From JAJDFU01 sp964641965 (GTDB lineage: Bacteria; Bacteroidota; Bacteroidia; Chitinophagales; Saprospiraceae): a DNA stretch of 64,000 bases. The stretch spans positions 1-64,000 of the forward strand of contig CAZXLD010000015.1 in assembly GCA_964641965.1 (NCBI GenBank). The letters are read 5' to 3'. The stretch's first letter is position 1, and each line of letters opens with the position of its first letter. The translations under genes were made by a program, and so were the position numbers. Shown here one piece after another: positions 52,486 through 61,143 of this stretch. A model generated the notes under the pieces. The model made no database searches and was not told the DNA's origin. It was given only the letters and a program-made list of their open reading frames with translations.

Positions 52486-54831
52486 TCAATTAATAAAGAC
52501 GATTTTACCAACCTCAGAATCGGCGGTACCATCAAAGCCCGCAAAATCTGGGTTGGAAGTGCTGAAGATGAGATAAACCCCGGTATTTACCCTTCGACCA
52601 TTATAATCTCTACCGTCCCAAATCGCCTGGCCCCCCAGGGCTTCTGTCTGGAATACCAGCCTTCCGGATACATCTGTTATTTTCACAATAGCGTCTCTAG
52701 CCAAGCCACGAACTGTAATGGGTCCATCATAATCCGGTCGAACCGGATTTGGGAAAACTTCAATTTGACTCTGGTGGACAGTTCCTCCCTCCACAGCATC
52801 GCCTTGGTAGGACTGAATGCCCTTGAGTGTACCTATAAAGACCTCTCCGGACTTAGGGTCTATCGTGATGTCCTGGATCGTATTTGAGAATAGTGGAGAG
52901 TTGGATTCCGTAAAACGCATCACTTCTTCTTCTCCGCTTGGTGAAAGGACAAAGATGCCGTTGTTCGTTCCTACCCACTTTCGGTTAGCGCCATCGACCG
53001 CAATGGTGGTCACATTCTCTGTTTCCAACAGAAAGGCATTAAAACCGTCTTGTTCTACAATTCGAAGAGTACCTTGACAGAATTCCTCAAACGCACCGAA
53101 TCCACATTCAAAAATGATTACTCCTTTCTCGGTACCCACCCAGACGTCACCATTGAGATCAGCTGCTACACAGCGGACCCGTACCGAAGGCAGATTGCTA
53201 TTGGAAGTTGTGAAGAATTTACACCGGTCATCTCCAGGGTCTTCTGGATTCCCTTCATCATACACATAAACACCGCCATTCCAGGCACTCATCCACTTAA
53301 ACCCATTTAGATCCACGTCAATCTCATATACCCGAATGGTGGGATCTCCGCACAATCGATAGGAGGTCCACTCTCCATCTGCAGAAAGACTTGCCAGGGA
53401 ATTGGTAGCCTCTGGATTGGTAATCCAAAGCGTATTATCCTCATCAAAGGCAAGACCGGCGGCACGCGTTCGAGTATTGAGAACTCTGGAACGACCCAAA
53501 GCTGAATTGGTTTCATCAAAAACCACCATCTCCTCCCCGTTCCACTGAGCAAGCCCACGCATATAGGATGCCGCATATACAAACCCGGTAGCTGGATTTA
53601 CGGCGACATCAATAAAGTCAAGTAGGTTGTCGTCAAAATTATCGGGATCGCCTTCGAAAATTGGGGTATTCTCAATGTTGAAGGTAGTCCAGTTCCCTTC
53701 AATTAGAGAAGAAAAACCGTCCCGGACAAACCGATTACCCAAATTTTGATTAAGCCCTCCTGATGCTAACCAAAAATCCCCTTCCCAAACAGTCATGGCT
53801 TTATTTTCGATCGAAGGTGGACCCTCAAAGCTGGTAATGGAACAGTTTTCCGTATCCAGATTGTCAACCCGTCTGAACCCTTGGCCGCGGTCGGCAAGCC
53901 AAACTCTGCCCTGCTGATCTTCAACAGCATCTTTAGGATCAAAGTGGCACCCTCCCCCTAATGTTTGGAGATTGCCCTGAGCAGTAAGCACCTCCACACT
54001 AGCCCTGCAGCCTTCCGGGCAAGACCCAAATCCAATGAAAAGATTGTTAGACGAAGCAGAAAGATAATTGACCGGACGAGTTTCACTTGCACGAACTGGA
54101 ATTACCTCTTCCCCCCCGGCCTGATAGCTGTATACCGTATCCCCCAGGTTGAAATACAATTGGTCCTGGAAAGTAGATAAGCTGTTGGAAGTATACGAAC
54201 TTGGCAGACCTTGATCAGGCCCAAAAAACTCCCAGTTACCAAAATCGGCCAGATTATCAGCAGATAAAGGTGCCCTGAAAATTCCATCATTCGAGGCTGC
54301 ATATAGAGTGTCTCTGAATACTGCCAAGTCTAGGACCGGAAAGCCTGAGAAAGTAGTGAATACAAATTCCTGCTGGACCAGATTGATTTCGGACAACCCA
54401 AAATTGGTCGCGATGACAATAGTTGAGTCATTAAAAGACCGGATTCGGTTAATGCTTTTATCTGAGGAGATCCCGTCAAAGTTCAGGATTTGGCTATTGG
54501 TGACAATCTCCTCTCCACGTATGAAATCGAGGATACTGTTTTGATAAGTGACCACCAGGGTTTCGGTAGGCTGATGGTAGAAGCACAATTCGGGAGAAGA
54601 TTCAGAAAACCCGTCTATTTTCGATAGGAAGGTTACAGAAAGATCCTCTTTATCGAAGGCAACCAGGCCTTCACCGGTGGTAAAAAAGACTTCATTCTGG
54701 CTTTGGGTAACGGCAACACCAGCAACGAAGGGTAGCAGACTTCGCCAAGTGCCAATTGCCTGGTTTTGTTGACCTTGCAGCAATTGGGCAGTGATTACCA
54801 GCACCGAAAGAACGGCAATTCGAACAAGCAT
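52486..54831 (-). CDS. porZ: PorZ-like T9SS beta-propeller protein
   Basis: PorZ is a surface component of the type IX attachment complex that hands A-LPS to the sortase PorU. The protein of about 781 residues has a signal peptide, the start AIGTWRSLLPF typical of PorZ, two seven-bladed propellers built from short repeats such as DVWVGTEKGVIIF and RKWVGTNNGIFVL, and a C-terminal type A-like domain (EVFPNPVRPDYDGPITVRGL ... NTGVYLI). It converges with bshA and is upstream-adjacent to nadD on the same strand. ATG 54831 gives the better signal peptide than ATG 54852. Confidence 0.85.
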   Translation of the reverse strand: MLVRIAVLSVLVITAQLLQGQQNQAIGTWRSLLPFVAGVAVTQSQNEVFFTTGEGLVAFDKEDLSVTFLSKIDGFSESSPELCFYHQPTETLVVTYQNSILDFIRGEEIVTNSQILNFDGISSDKSINRIRSFNDSTIVIATNFGLSEINLVQQEFVFTTFSGFPVLDLAVFRDTLYAASNDGIFRAPLSADNLADFGNWEFFGPDQGLPSSYTSNSLSTFQDQLYFNLGDTVYSYQAGGEEVIPVRASETRPVNYLSASSNNLFIGFGSCPEGCRASVEVLTAQGNLQTLGGGCHFDPKDAVEDQQGRVWLADRGQGFRRVDNLDTENCSITSFEGPPSIENKAMTVWEGDFWLASGGLNQNLGNRFVRDGFSSLIEGNWTTFNIENTPIFEGDPDNFDDNLLDFIDVAVNPATGFVYAASYMRGLAQWNGEEMVVFDETNSALGRSRVLNTRTRAAGLAFDEDNTLWITNPEATNSLASLSADGEWTSYRLCGDPTIRVYEIDVDLNGFKWMSAWNGGVYVYDEGNPEDPGDDRCKFFTTSNSNLPSVRVRCVAADLNGDVWVGTEKGVIIFECGFGAFEEFCQGTLRIVEQDGFNAFLLETENVTTIAVDGANRKWVGTNNGIFVLSPSGEEEVMRFTESNSPLFSNTIQDITIDPKSGEVFIGTLKGIQSYQGDAVEGGTVHQSQIEVFPNPVRPDYDGPITVRGLARDAIVKITDVSGRLVFQTEALGGQAIWDGRDYNGRRVNTGVYLIFSTSNPDFAGFDGTADSEVGKIVFIN

Positions 54832-54909
54832 CGCATTCAATTTATTGAACAATAACCCGAAAGGCGCACCCGCTAGTATACAATGAAGGCGTCCTTAGGC
54901 AGGTAAATA

Positions 54910-55485
54910 TCATCGATAAAGACGGTTGTCTGACAAGTAACGAAATACAGGCTCCGGAACCAGATATCGAATGGACCTACCCTCCTTCAGGCATTGGCGA
55001 ATATAAGTAGCTGAAATCTGCAATAGTGGAGCTTCATATACGACTACGTTCGGATGACTATCATAAGCCCCATTGGATGCGTTAGGTCTACGATACACTC
55101 GAATCTGATAATCCCGCAAGAGGAGCTCGAAGTTTTTCCATTTATGCAAACTATTCAGATTGTCCGATCCCATGATCAGCGCAAATGATCGGGTGGGATA
55201 CCGCTCTTTCAGGTAGGTCAATGTGTCTATAGTGTAAGAAGGCTTGGGAAGGCCAAACTCAATATCGCTTGCCCTAAGCATAGAATTGTCCTCCACTGCC
55301 AAGTGGACCAAATGAAGCCGATCATAATCGTTGGCCAGGCTCGATTTAGGCTTTAGTGGATTATGTGGAGAAACCACCAGCCAAACTTCCTCCAGATCGG
55401 TTTGGGTAGCCATGTAATTGGCAATGATCAAATGCCCGATGTGGATGGGATTAAAAGATCCAAAAAAAAGTCCGGTTCGTTTCAT
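54910..55485 (-). CDS. nadD: nicotinate-nucleotide adenylyltransferase NadD
   Basis: NadD adenylates nicotinate mononucleotide in NAD synthesis. The 191-residue nucleotidyltransferase has the GSFNPIHIGHL motif near the N-terminus, SPHNPLKPKSSL, the middle LPKPSYTIDTL and FALIMGSDNL, and the C-terminal LLQISATYIRQCLKEGRSIRYLVPEPV with the ISSTxIR-like signature. Length is normal. Confidence 0.96.
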   Translation of the reverse strand: MKRTGLFFGSFNPIHIGHLIIANYMATQTDLEEVWLVVSPHNPLKPKSSLANDYDRLHLVHLAVEDNSMLRASDIEFGLPKPSYTIDTLTYLKERYPTRSFALIMGSDNLNSLHKWKNFELLLRDYQIRVYRRPNASNGAYDSHPNVVVYEAPLLQISATYIRQCLKEGRSIRYLVPEPVFRYLSDNRLYR

Positions 55486-55510
55486 GGGTAAAAGGGAAAG
55501 TATGTTGCCA

Positions 55511-55864
55511 CTAATCCAGGGGAAGATCCACTTTCCAGGTATCTTCTAGTTGTTTCAATCGGAAGGTCATATCGTAACGGACTTCTTGGTCTTCGATCTC
55601 ACAAATACAATCTATGAATACCCCAGCTCGCTGACAATCAATGGATAAGAAACTGGATTCAAGTCGAGTAGTATCAGTTGGAAACTTTTTCATCAGGGTT
55701 TCCACATCAGCCAACCTTCTAGCTTCTTCAGGTGTACTCAGCGCCATGGCCGATTGAAAATCATTTTGATCTAAATAAGCCTGATAAGCTCGAACTACTT
55801 CCTCCGGGCTGGTGGTTGTTGAATTGCAAGCTGAAAACAAGAGCATATAGAATAGAAAAGGCAT
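55511..55864 (-). CDS. small DUF4878-like lipoprotein
   Basis: The 117-residue protein has a short signal peptide with lipobox LFSAC (MPFLFYMLLFSAC), then a Ser/Thr linker and a cystatin/NTF2-like domain: SPEEVVRAYQAYLDQNDFQSAMAL, CECIEDQ-type strands and a final WKVDLPL. This pattern is that of DUF4878-like lipoproteins. An upstream ATG at 55930 would bury the signal peptide. It lies between dnaN and nadD on the same strand and may be cotranscribed. Confidence 0.75.
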   Translation of the reverse strand: MPFLFYMLLFSACNSTTTSPEEVVRAYQAYLDQNDFQSAMALSTPEEARRLADVETLMKKFPTDTTRLESSFLSIDCQRAGVFIDCICEIEDQEVRYDMTFRLKQLEDTWKVDLPLD

Positions 55865-55937
55865 GGGCAAAGACCAATTCTTATGCACAAATGCTCTTTC
55901 CTGCCTAGATCCCTTATTGCATTCAGGCATTTTAAAC

Positions 55938-57053
55938 CTAATTGCTAAGCATTACAGGCATGACCAACATGAGAATACTCTCTCCATCAGGTTCTTCGGT
56001 TGGCAATAAAATGCCTGCGCGGGTAGGAGAGGCCAATTCCATTTTCACTTCATCTGAATCCAGGACCCCTAACATTTCAACTAGAAACTTGGCATTAAAA
56101 CCAATGGTTATGGGTTCACCTTCATAGGTACAGGGAAGACTTTCAGAGGCTTCGTTGGAAAAGTCTAAGTCTTGAGCAGAAACATTAATACGGCCATTGT
56201 CAATACCTAACACTACCTGATTGGTGGTTTTGTTTGCGAATATGGCTATCCGTTTCAATGAACTTTGAAAGTCTTCGCGCGCAATCGTCAGGATGTTTGG
56301 GTTATCGACCGGAATCACAGCGTTGTAGTCCGGGTAGCGGGCGTCAATCAGTCTACAAATCAATTGGGTATTTCCAAATTGAAAAAATGCATTGGCTTTA
56401 TTGAACGATAAAAGCACCTCTTCACCAGCCGGCAAAGCCCCTTTCAGCAGATTTAACCCCTTTTTAGGTACAATAAAGGAAGTACTTACTTGTGAGGAGA
56501 GGTTGTTAAAAGTATACTTGACCAATTTGTGTGCATCTGTAGCGGCCATGGTCAACTTAGTCATCTCCACTTGGAAATAAACCCCGGTCATCGCTGGGCG
56601 AAGTTCGTCGTTACTCGTTGCAAACAAGGTTTTGTTGATTGCCTGGATCAACATATTGGATTGCAAGCTTACCTGATCTACATTTTCAGCCTCCGGTAAA
56701 CTGGGGTAGTCTTCCCCGTTTTCTCCTGCCAGTTTATACTTTCCTACAGAAGAGGTAATCTCGATGTTAAAATTATCCTCATCAACGGAGAAGGAAATAG
56801 GCTGAGCAGGTAAGGCCTTTAAAGTATCTACTAGGATTCTCGCTGGAACAGCAACTTGGCCTTCCTTTTCCTCATTAACTTCAATTTCGGTAATGATCGA
56901 GGTTTCCAGATCAGTAGCAGCAATAGTAAGCTTACCATCTTTCAGGGTAAATAGGAAATCATCCAGTATGGGTAAAACCGGATTGGAAGAGATCGTCCCG
57001 CTAGCAATTTGTAGTTGCTTGAGAAAATCCGCTGAAGAGACGCTAAACTTCAT
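55938..57053 (-). CDS. dnaN: DNA polymerase III beta subunit (sliding clamp)
   Basis: The clamp ring holds polymerase on DNA. The protein of about 371 residues shows the three-fold domain pattern: MKFSVSSADFLKQLQ start, LPILDDFLFTLKDGKLTIAATDLET, LRPAMTGVYFQVEMTKLTMAATDAHKLV, RLIDARYPDYNAVIP, and the end GILLPTEEPDGESILMLVMPVML. The start at 57053 fits the family better than ATG 57065. dnaA and recF are not next to it here. Confidence 0.97.
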   Translation of the reverse strand: MKFSVSSADFLKQLQIASGTISSNPVLPILDDFLFTLKDGKLTIAATDLETSIITEIEVNEEKEGQVAVPARILVDTLKALPAQPISFSVDEDNFNIEITSSVGKYKLAGENGEDYPSLPEAENVDQVSLQSNMLIQAINKTLFATSNDELRPAMTGVYFQVEMTKLTMAATDAHKLVKYTFNNLSSQVSTSFIVPKKGLNLLKGALPAGEEVLLSFNKANAFFQFGNTQLICRLIDARYPDYNAVIPVDNPNILTIAREDFQSSLKRIAIFANKTTNQVVLGIDNGRINVSAQDLDFSNEASESLPCTYEGEPITIGFNAKFLVEMLGVLDSDEVKMELASPTRAGILLPTEEPDGESILMLVMPVMLSN

Positions 57054-57092
57054 GGTATACGACAATTGAGTTAGTTAGTACCAGATAACGAA

Positions 57093-57100
57093 CAAAAATA
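57093..57100 (-). promoter_or_regulatory. -7 element of dnaN promoter
   Basis: The minus strand reads TATTTTTG, exact to consensus, 39 bases upstream of the dnaN ATG. Confidence 0.65.
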
Positions 57101-57129
57101 GTTTTTCTACGATTATTTTGTTTCTTGAA

Positions 57130-57150
57130 TAATCCACAAGTTGTGGATAT
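57130..57150. promoter_or_regulatory. palindrome made of two DnaA-box-like sequences
   Basis: ATCCACAAGTTGTGGAT (57132-57148) is a perfect palindrome around G57140. Read outward it holds TAATCCACA on the plus strand and ATATCCACA on the minus strand, each one base off the DnaA box TTATCCACA. It lies about 32-48 bases upstream of the dnaN -7 element, between the divergent dnaN and M16 genes. Confidence 0.55.
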
Positions 57151-57181
57151 TCGGGTCTCCTGCAGCCCTTAGAATGAATTC

Positions 57182-58462
57182 ATGCCTAACCGACGTATCC
57201 CTCCAATTATCCATCCGGTCTCCAAAGTAGTGCTCCCTGTTCCGGAGCAAATGCTGCTCTCTAATGGCATCCCGCTTTACAGGATTCCCCCGGGACAAGA
57301 GGAAATGCTTCGGCTGGACATTCTGATCGATGCCGGTAGGCCTCGGGAAAAGGCTCCTTTAGCAGCTCGTGCAGTGGGATCCTTATTGAAAGAGGGTACT
57401 GCCTCTTTTTCAGGTGCAGAAGTGGCAGAACAATTTGATTTTTATGGGGCTACCCTATCAACTCCGTTCCAAATGGACGGTATCCATCTAGTCGTGTACA
57501 CTTTGTCCAAGCATGCCACCAAAATAATACCCATCGTTGCATCAGTTTTGCTTGAGCCAACTTTCCCGGATACCGAGTTGGACAATATGAAGGAACGGTA
57601 TGCACGACATTTAGAGGTAGAATTGAGAAAAACGGATGTGGTTGCCTATCGTGAACTAACACAACACCTTTTCGGAAAATCTCATCCCTATGGATATAAC
57701 AGCACCTCTGAATTGTATAACAATATTACCAGGCAGATGGTCCGGGAGCACTACCAGACCCACTTTCATGCCGGCAACTGTCGCCTGATCCTAAGCGGTG
57801 GGGCGGGAGAAGCAATTATCCAGCTCATTGACCGTCTAATTTGCCAACCTATGAGAAAGGGGAGTAATAAGCCATTTGATATTCCCGCTCCTAGCATAGA
57901 GCAGCCCAGCAGCTATCGCCAAAGCCTGCTTCCTTCTGTCCAAACAGCCATCCGAATCGGGAGGCGTGTACCTACAAGACACCACCCGGATTACCCGGGT
58001 TTATACCTTCTGAATACCATCTTGGGCGGTTATTTCGGTTCCAGATTGATGGCTAATATCCGGGAGGAAAAAGGGTATACCTACAACATCTATTCCAGTT
58101 TGGACAGCATGCGTTTTGGTGCTTATTTCTACATCGGTACCGAAGTGGGTCATGAATTCGTAGAACCCACATTGGATGAAATAAAAAAAGAAATCCATCA
58201 GCTTCAGCATGAACCAGTGCCTGAGGAAGAGCTCCAAATGGTAAAGAACTATATCATGGGAAGCTATTTAACACTCTTGGACGGACCATTCCAAGTGGCC
58301 GACCTGATCAAAGGGTTCTTACTGGAGGATGTTCCTTTCGAACAATTCAAGAACTGGATTGAAGAAATAAATGTCCTGGATGAAGATCGAATTCTTGAAC
58401 TTGCCAACCTCTATCTAGCCGATGATGAAATGTGGGAAGTGATTGTAGGAAATGCATCTTAA
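57182..58462 (+). CDS. M16 family peptidase homologue without zinc motif
   Basis: The 426-residue protein has the two-domain M16 fold and the C-terminal substrate-binding pair in LGGYFGSRLMANIREEKGYTYNIYS. The catalytic HxxEH is absent: the corresponding first-domain segment reads VGSLLKEGTASFSGAEV. In Gram-negative M16B proteases such an inactive subunit normally pairs with an active one encoded next door, but no partner gene is adjacent. It may work with an active subunit encoded elsewhere. It diverges from dnaN. Confidence 0.88.
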   Translation: MPNRRIPPIIHPVSKVVLPVPEQMLLSNGIPLYRIPPGQEEMLRLDILIDAGRPREKAPLAARAVGSLLKEGTASFSGAEVAEQFDFYGATLSTPFQMDGIHLVVYTLSKHATKIIPIVASVLLEPTFPDTELDNMKERYARHLEVELRKTDVVAYRELTQHLFGKSHPYGYNSTSELYNNITRQMVREHYQTHFHAGNCRLILSGGAGEAIIQLIDRLICQPMRKGSNKPFDIPAPSIEQPSSYRQSLLPSVQTAIRIGRRVPTRHHPDYPGLYLLNTILGGYFGSRLMANIREEKGYTYNIYSSLDSMRFGAYFYIGTEVGHEFVEPTLDEIKKEIHQLQHEPVPEEELQMVKNYIMGSYLTLLDGPFQVADLIKGFLLEDVPFEQFKNWIEEINVLDEDRILELANLYLADDEMWEVIVGNAS

Positions 58463-58685
58463 TTACTGACTATCAGCCCCTTATAACTCACATGGTTTGG
58501 CAGATCACTTCCCGAACAATAGTGTTATATTTAGGGCTGAACGAAAGAAAAAATGTTACCTGCGGTTTTTAGAAAATTCCTTTTTTTGCATGGCTTAGTG
58601 GGGCTAATGACTTGGAAACTTAATCGTTGAACGTGCACTAAAACTCAATTTGCTGAAGAGCATTTCTGGGTCGCTATGAGGATAC

Positions 58686-58693
58686 TAATTTTA
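58686..58693 (+). promoter_or_regulatory. candidate -7 element of mreB operon
   Basis: TAATTTTA, one base off TAnnTTTG, 22 bases before the mreB ATG. The 253-bp gap 58463-58715 shows no other clear feature. Confidence 0.35.
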
Positions 58694-58715
58694 CAACCGC
58701 ATCACATTATAACAC

Positions 58716-59756
58716 ATGCGCCTATTCAGCTTGTTTCGACAGGAGCTTGCTATCGACCTTGGCACAGCCAATACTTTGATCATCCAGGATGGAAATGTGG
58801 TCGTGGATGAGCCATCTATTGTTGCCCTGGATAACACCACCAAAGAGACTATAGCCGTTGGGAAAAAAGCCATGCAAATGCATGAGCGTACCCACAATAA
58901 TATTCGAACCATTCGCCCGCTCAAGGATGGCGTTATTGCCGACTTTCAAGCGGCAGAACGTATGATAGAAGGCCTCATACGAATGATAAATAATAAACGA
59001 CGCTTGTTGAGCCATCTGAAAATGGTGATCTGTATTCCCTCTGGAATTACCGAAGTAGAAAAGCGTGCTGTATTTGATTCGGCAGACCATGTAGACTCCA
59101 AGGAGACTTATTTGATCTACGAACCTATGGCTGCTGCGCTCGGGATCGGGTTGGACGTGGAGGAGCCAGAAGGTAATATGATTATCGATATCGGCGGAGG
59201 TACTACCGAAATTGCGGTAATTGCCCTCTCTGGAATTGTGGGGGACCAGTCTATTCGGATAGCCGGCGATGAGTTTACCCAAGACATTGTGGAGTACATG
59301 AAACGACACCACAATCTCTTAATTGGAGAACGAACCGCAGAGCAGATCAAAATTCAGGTTGGATCAGCATTAAAAGAATTGGAAACGCCGCCGGATGACT
59401 ACGCTGTCAACGGGCGGGACCTGATGACCGGAATACCCAAGCAGGTCAAAATCACCTATTCCGAAATAGCGCAAGCATTGGATAAATCAATTTCGAAAAT
59501 AGAGGATGCCATTCTCAACGCCCTGGAGAATACACCACCAGAGCTTTCCTCTGATATTTTTAAAAATGGTTTGTATCTGACGGGAGGAGGAGCCTTGCTT
59601 CGTGGGCTCGGACACCGTATTTCTCAAAAGACCAAGCTCGCCGTGCATGTTGCTGAAGATCCGCTCCGAGCAGTTGTCAAAGGCACCGGAATTGCGCTTA
59701 AAAACACCGATCACTATAAATCCATCCTTATAGCAAGAGACCGAAGAGGCATCTAG
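58716..59756 (+). CDS. mreB: rod-shape actin homologue MreB
   Basis: MreB filaments under the inner membrane guide cell-wall elongation. The 346-residue protein has an amphipathic N-terminus (MRLFSLFRQELA), phosphate loop 1 IDLGTANTLI, phosphate loop 2 MIIDIGGGTTEIAVIAL and adenosine motif LTGGGALLRGL. It is the first gene of mreB-mreC-mreD-mrdA. Confidence 0.97.
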   Translation: MRLFSLFRQELAIDLGTANTLIIQDGNVVVDEPSIVALDNTTKETIAVGKKAMQMHERTHNNIRTIRPLKDGVIADFQAAERMIEGLIRMINNKRRLLSHLKMVICIPSGITEVEKRAVFDSADHVDSKETYLIYEPMAAALGIGLDVEEPEGNMIIDIGGGTTEIAVIALSGIVGDQSIRIAGDEFTQDIVEYMKRHHNLLIGERTAEQIKIQVGSALKELETPPDDYAVNGRDLMTGIPKQVKITYSEIAQALDKSISKIEDAILNALENTPPELSSDIFKNGLYLTGGGALLRGLGHRISQKTKLAVHVAEDPLRAVVKGTGIALKNTDHYKSILIARDRRGI

Positions 59757-59784
59757 AATCCGGGTTTGAAAAAATGAACATAGT

Positions 59785-60627
59785 ATGCAACGGCTGATTC
59801 GATTCTTTATCCGGTACAGTCAGTTCTTCATTTTTCTATTCTTGGAAATGATTGCCCTGTTTATGGTGGTTACCTACAATCAGAAACAGCGGGATATCTT
59901 TAATGGCAGTACCACGGCTGTGGTAGCTTATCTGTATCAAAGTCAAAAAATCTTTACCGATTACGTTGACCTCCGGCAAAAGGTAAATGACCTGTCTCAG
60001 GAAAATGCAGCCCTAAGGAGATCCGTGTATGAACAAAAGACCTTGCTCCGAAAACTCCAACGCAGGCCCGAGGCTCCTAAGCTTGATCCAACCTTTATTG
60101 ACTCCACCTACCGCTTTATTCCGGCTTCGGTCTTGAGTAATTCCCAAAGCTTGCGCAATAACTTTATCACACTCGAAAATGGTAGTGATCACGGTATTCG
60201 CTCAGGTATGGGGGTTATTGGTCCGGAAGGTGTCGTAGGGATCGTCAGCCACGTCACTCCGCAATACAGTCGAGTCATGTCCATGTTGCATTCCCAGTTT
60301 CGCTTATCTGCCGGCCTGGAAGGAAAAAACTACTTTGGCACCTTACAATGGCCAGGTAGAAACGTAAAGCTTTTTCGCTTGGATGATATCCCCATACATG
60401 CAGAAATTGAGAAAGGTGACCTTGTGGAAACCAGCGGCTTCTCTTACATTTTTCCCCGAGGTATTCAGATAGGGACCGTACAGGAAATAACCATTCCCAG
60501 AGGAGGGTACTATTACGAATTGTCTGTTGAATTATCTCAGGATCTTTCCAATTTGCATAGTGTGTATGTTGTAGATCACCCTTACAGCGACAATTTAGAA
60601 GCGCTCAATACCGACTTTGATTTATGA
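59785..60627 (+). CDS. mreC: rod-shape protein MreC
   Basis: MreC is a bitopic periplasmic scaffold that activates PBP2. The 280-residue protein has one N-terminal helix (FFIFLFLEMIALFMVV), a coiled coil at about 55-95, and two beta-barrel domains with the family segments ASVLSNSQSLRNNFITLENGS and GMGVIGPEGVVGIV, then GDLVETSGFSYIFPRGIQIG. It overlaps mreD by four bases. Confidence 0.94.
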   Translation: MQRLIRFFIRYSQFFIFLFLEMIALFMVVTYNQKQRDIFNGSTTAVVAYLYQSQKIFTDYVDLRQKVNDLSQENAALRRSVYEQKTLLRKLQRRPEAPKLDPTFIDSTYRFIPASVLSNSQSLRNNFITLENGSDHGIRSGMGVIGPEGVVGIVSHVTPQYSRVMSMLHSQFRLSAGLEGKNYFGTLQWPGRNVKLFRLDDIPIHAEIEKGDLVETSGFSYIFPRGIQIGTVQEITIPRGGYYYELSVELSQDLSNLHSVYVVDHPYSDNLEALNTDFDL

Positions 60628-61142
60628 ATCGCGAAATCGGCGCCCAAGCGTTTACTTTAATCTTGGTTATTGTCCTTCAAGCACTGATTTTCAAGCAGCT
60701 GGCTGAATGGGTCGCCGGTACATACCCGGTACACGTATTCATCTATCCCCTCTTTATACTCTTCCTTCCGCTATCCACGCCCAACTATCTGGTCCTCTTA
60801 CTTGGGTTTTTGATCGGATTTTGTGTAGATATTTTTTATTTCAGCTTTGGTGTACATACCAGTGCTTCTGTGTTTACGGCGTTTATTCGCGTAGTATATC
60901 TTGAATATTTTAAACCTCAGGCGCGATACGAAGGGGAAAAAATAAAATTTCGTGATGTAGACTGGCCCTGGATAGCTCGTTACACGAGTCTTTTATATTT
61001 TTTACACATCCTGTGGTATTTCTCCGTAGAGTTCTTTTCGTTCGCTCTAATTTCCCAAGTGTTAATTCACACCTTATTCAGCTTTTTAGCCTCCCTTATT
61101 TTTGTAAGTTTATTCCTAATGATTTTTAAACCAAGAGGTTGA
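60624..61142 (+). CDS. mreD: rod-shape protein MreD
   Basis: The 172-residue polytopic membrane protein has about five hydrophobic helices and the family-like VFIYPLFILFLPL and LLGFLIGFCVDIFY segments. Sequence identity in MreD is always low; position between mreC and mrdA, start overlapping mreC by ATGA and ending one base before mrdA, decides the call. Confidence 0.9.
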   Translation: MNREIGAQAFTLILVIVLQALIFKQLAEWVAGTYPVHVFIYPLFILFLPLSTPNYLVLLLGFLIGFCVDIFYFSFGVHTSASVFTAFIRVVYLEYFKPQARYEGEKIKFRDVDWPWIARYTSLLYFLHILWYFSVEFFSFALISQVLIHTLFSFLASLIFVSLFLMIFKPRG

Positions 61143-61143
61143 C

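Noticed and set aside
52474..52887. 137-codon plus-strand ORF at the porZ end
   Set aside because: Antisense to the conserved C-terminal domain of the PorZ-like protein.
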